DNA of 64,000 nucleotides from Strix aluco (lineage: Eukaryota > Chordata > Aves > Strigiformes > Strigidae), in the NCBI RefSeq assembly GCF_031877795.1, contig NC_133938.1, positions 16,462,920 through 16,526,919 of the forward strand, written 5' to 3'. A model generated the notes under the pieces. The model searched no databases. It was not told the DNA's origin and saw nothing but the letters and a program-made list of their open reading frames with translations. A program made the position numbers and the translations under genes. Below, in pieces: positions 61,701-64,000 of the stretch. Each line of letters starts with the position of its first letter. The stretch's first letter is position 1.

Positions 61701-62639
61701 ATATTCTCTTCTGTGCAGAAGGCACTGAAAAAGCTGTGCATGCTTTTGGATGAAGGCAGTGGCAAGCGTAGCACTTGCGAGTTCATGCTTGGGGGAGATA
61801 TCTTTTTTTCTGAGGTATAATGAAAAATATTTTTGCTATCTAAAAGTTAAAAACATTAAGAAACAACTCAGGGCTAATAGTTTAGGACACATTACATACC
61901 AAAAAAACCCCAAATCCCCAACTACTCAAACTATTATTTACAGAAACTTACAAGTCTAGAGCTTAGAATTTCAGCTATAATGACATATATTAAACAATTC
62001 ACAGTGAAAAAAATGGATAAACTTCCACTGAAGATTTAAAGATCAATAACATTTTAAGGTATTGTATCTTTCAAATTTTACTCCTCTGCCAAGGAAAAAA
62101 ACTGCCCAACCTTTCTTCCTAATTGGCTTGCTACATTTTTTTTTTTTTTTTTTTTTACACACAGGTACAGAAGCTGTGTATTTAGTGAAAATTCTTACAG
62201 AACGTATGATATACTTAAGTGTGTGCTGAAATTTATTCTTCCACTAGGTAGAAGCAAAAAAATACTCCTTTAATAAATCTGTAGTCAATTTATGAGGCAA
62301 TAGAACAAGTAAAGGAACCTCTGAAAATGCAAGATATCCCAAAAGGTGCGATTAAAAAAAAAGTGTGACTGAAGAGTCTTAGAACCTTTACATACACGTG
62401 AAAGGGCTGTATTTTAGAGCAGCATTTATGTAAGGACTCAATCCAAAACAAAGCACTGCATGTACTACACATTATTTAACATTCTGCTTAACTAGTCAAG
62501 TATGTCATACATGAAACTCCAGTATCTCTCTTTAGCACCTATAACATCACTGATAAAGTTAACAAAGCCATTAAGTTAAAAATATCACTAGTTTACCTGA
62601 TGACAGCACTGGCACAGTAATAGTCTTCCAATCTCCCAT
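46703..62639 (-). CDS. SSX2IP: SSX2IP / ADIP, afadin- and alpha-actinin-binding centriolar-satellite protein
   Basis: Coiled-coil protein of centriolar satellites and adherens junctions that helps anchor microtubules at centrosomes. Fourteen coding exons: 62597-62639, 61673-61839, 61220-61420, 59323-59433, 58017-58152, 56687-56762, 56438-56609, 53739-53889, 52090-52226, 51498-51671, 49104-49219, 48965-49046, 46994-47111, 46703-46784. It begins [14 protein letters not shown]. Strong family matches are [20 protein letters not shown] (exon 2), [15 protein letters not shown] and [17 protein letters not shown] (exon 3), [19 protein letters not shown] (exon 5), [15 protein letters not shown] (exon 7), [17 protein letters not shown] (exon 8) and [15 protein letters not shown] (exon 10), together spanning the ADIP coiled-coil domain. 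It ends DKEETK before TAA. The exons sum to 1,766 nt, not a multiple of three, because exon 12 is out of frame as written. Confidence 0.94.
48965..49046 (-). CDS. SSX2IP: SSX2IP exon 12 (82 nt, frame-disrupted as written)
   Basis: Bounded by CTAG acceptor and CAAG/GTAACT donor. The end of the exon reads [17 protein letters not shown] and joins in frame to exon 13 ([16 protein letters not shown]). The frame entering from exon 11 reaches a stop after nine codons. Exon 12 would need to be one base longer, or two shorter, to connect both sides. An adjacent A run and C run are plausible places for a sequence error. Confidence 0.6.
50245..51000 (-). mobile_element. Ancient CR1-type LINE 3' end in SSX2IP intron 10
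   Basis: The plus strand matches, in degraded form, the widespread sauropsid CR1 3' region: 'gtccatctagctcagtat' near the left end, then 'gatgttggaagggaccccct', 'attgattgccttcataat' and a 'gaattccct'-like coding remnant. An A run at about 50246-50258 lies at the 3' side. Heavily mutated, so boundaries are approximate. Confidence 0.6.
54731..54769 (+). repeat. G-run tract (possible G-quadruplex) in SSX2IP intron 7
   Basis: The plus strand has G4, then an eight-G run, then GGTGG and G5, separated by short T-rich loops. It lies between SSX2IP exons 7 and 8. On the transcribed pre-mRNA it is C-rich, so any quadruplex would form in the DNA non-template sense only. Confidence 0.5.
62136..62156. 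repeat. Poly-T tract in SSX2IP intron 1
   Basis: Twenty-one consecutive T on the plus strand, with no flanking SINE body that I recognise. Confidence 0.85.
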
Positions 62640-62730
62640 AGCAACAAAGACAGGCAGGGTACCTGAGCAACTGGTTCAGCAGTGAAATATTTAGTACAAT
62701 TGCTGGCAATGTGCGTTAAGTAGGCATCTC
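62597..62730 (-). CDS. SSX2IP: SSX2IP first coding exon with 5' UTR
   Basis: Acceptor AG precedes 62730. The 5' UTR runs 62640-62730, and the ATG at 62637-62639 starts [14 protein letters not shown], like the human protein (MGDW). The UTR contains a four-codon upstream reading frame, ATG-CCT-ACT-TAA, right after the acceptor. Donor GT lies just left of 62597. Confidence 0.85.
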
Positions 62731-63316
62731 CTAAAATAGCAAGAGCATTTTAGATTAACAATAGCAGCTAATACTGTTAGAAGATTAAAGCAGGAATAGG
62801 AGAGTGACTATTGGACTTGAGCCACACGAAATTTTTCTATGTCTTTACACAGCATTTAGAACATAGTAAGCATAGCAAATATACTGTAAAAATGATGCAT
62901 CTATCTTAAACTAAACTAAGTCTTGTAAACTATTGACTAAAGCTAAAATGCCATGCACATGTGAAAATAATAGACTCACTGTAAACAACTCAGTTATTTC
63001 TGTTGATATACAGCAGAAAAAACACACCAAGCTAAATATTGAATATTTTCCTGTCATATAACCAGGAAGCAATTTTATTAAGATAAATTTATGTGAAGTT
63101 TTAACATAAGTCTGAGTTTATTACTTAAAGAGAAGGATAAAGACTCTAGAGAACATATATTGGCAGAGAGAAGGCAAAAGAAATTCTAATAGATATTTAA
63201 CTATTAAAAAATAACCTAACCTATAGATTTAATTATATTGTGTTTCCCTGGCAAGTTGCTTGCTGCTTTGCAGAACCTCTAAAATTGTTGAAGAAAACAA
63301 ATAAGAGAAGACTTAC

Positions 63317-63352
63317 CCCATTGGCACAGCCACTCAGTACAGCACTGGCCCT
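63317..63352 (-). other. SSX2IP: Candidate SSX2IP 5' UTR exon
   Basis: A 36-nt segment on the minus strand bounded by a good acceptor (TTTCCAG) and a strong donor (GTAAGT), upstream of the first coding exon and without a start codon in a useful frame. Identified by splice signals only. The promoter probably lies beyond 64000. No CpG island is visible between 62731 and 64000, which otherwise shows nothing recognisable. Confidence 0.35.
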
Positions 63353-64000
63353 CTGGAAACCAAAGGAAAGTCACACACTGGTAAGAAAGAACAAACCGAT
63401 TGTCCCCTCGCCCCACCTCCACCACCCAGTAAGAAGGCACATAATAGCATTAGTTACCACACTGCTGGAAACTTAAAATCCAGCTTGGATGCTTAAGATT
63501 CACATCAGCTGTTATGTGAACAATGATACTTTAGGGAAATAAACTTTTCACCTGACAGGAAGGAAGGCCCCCTTTTTTCAATCAACACTTTGTCAAGAGT
63601 TATCTCAAGTCAGTTTTAGATGGACTCTGTAGACTTTTAGAGCACAGGGATGTTTCCTCCTAATTCCCTGCTAATGCTACAATAAACGCACTCTAGATAA
63701 GCAGCTTCTAAATTTCTGTCACCAAAACTTTGTATTTTATTCACTGTGGAAAAAGCTATAATTTGGGGAAAAAAACCAAAAAAAAGTGTGCAGAACACAG
63801 TGCCCAAAGTAACACCACATTTTTAAGAGATCATACTGGTGCATAGTCATGTTACTGAATGCTCAGCACTAGAAAATAAAATATTCAGCTGGATGAGTAT
63901 TTCTCCAAGTTCAAAAATTTACTTGGAGAAAAGGTAAAAAGTTATTCTCAGATGAGTTGAAAGCTCACAGGAACTACTAAATTATGTATCAGAAAGCACA

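Noticed and set aside
1-64000. Endogenous retrovirus, CRISPR, tRNA or rRNA genes
   Set aside because: I looked for retroviral protein motifs, LTR pairs, spaced direct repeats and cloverleaf sequences by eye and found none. The only retroelements recognised are CR1 LINE fragments.

Overview
The window is vertebrate nuclear DNA, almost certainly from a bird. It carries two vitellogenin genes in tandem, intron-rich genes with short exons, and fragments of CR1 LINEs, the dominant avian retroelement. The three protein-coding genes I can support all run on the minus strand. I cannot name the species. The VTG2 product is clearly the orthologue of chicken vitellogenin-2 but is somewhat longer and diverged throughout.

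Layout, right to left, which is the direction of transcription: (1) SSX2IP (afadin/alpha-actinin-binding, centriolar-satellite coiled-coil protein), start codon at 62637-62639, 14 coding exons, stop at 46703. (2) An intergenic interval of about 4-5 kb ending in the VTG2 promoter, with a TATA-like box, an imperfect oestrogen response element (ERE) with GATA-type sites, and further upstream a perfect palindromic ERE. (3) VTG2, complete: 35 coding exons from 41656 to 18057, all joined in frame by GT-AG introns, predicting 1,883 residues. Exon 23 (27968-28756) is a 263-codon phosvitin exon. (4) About 4 kb of intergenic DNA with GC-rich patches, ending in a second promoter that shares the ERE/GATA block with VTG2. 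(5) A second vitellogenin, best called VTG3, from 13858 to the window edge: 22 complete exons plus the start of the phosvitin exon. Its 3' half lies outside the window.

The two vitellogenins are head-to-tail duplicates. Exons 1-20 and 22 have the same length and phase in both genes, although their proteins have diverged. Both should be liver genes induced by oestrogen in laying females. Their products are secreted, taken up by the oocyte and cleaved into lipovitellins, phosvitin and YGP40. SSX2IP is an unrelated housekeeping neighbour that flanks this locus in chicken.

Repeats include a CR1 copy of about 1 kb in VTG3 intron 3, an older CR1 relic in VTG2 intron 17, a very old CR1-type relic in SSX2IP intron 10, and several simple repeats. 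I found no new biological system. The observations most worth a second look are the conserved paralogous promoter block with a VTG2-only perfect ERE, the internally duplicated phosvitin repeat, a weak splice acceptor ahead of the VTG3 phosvitin exon, and an apparent frame break in SSX2IP exon 12.
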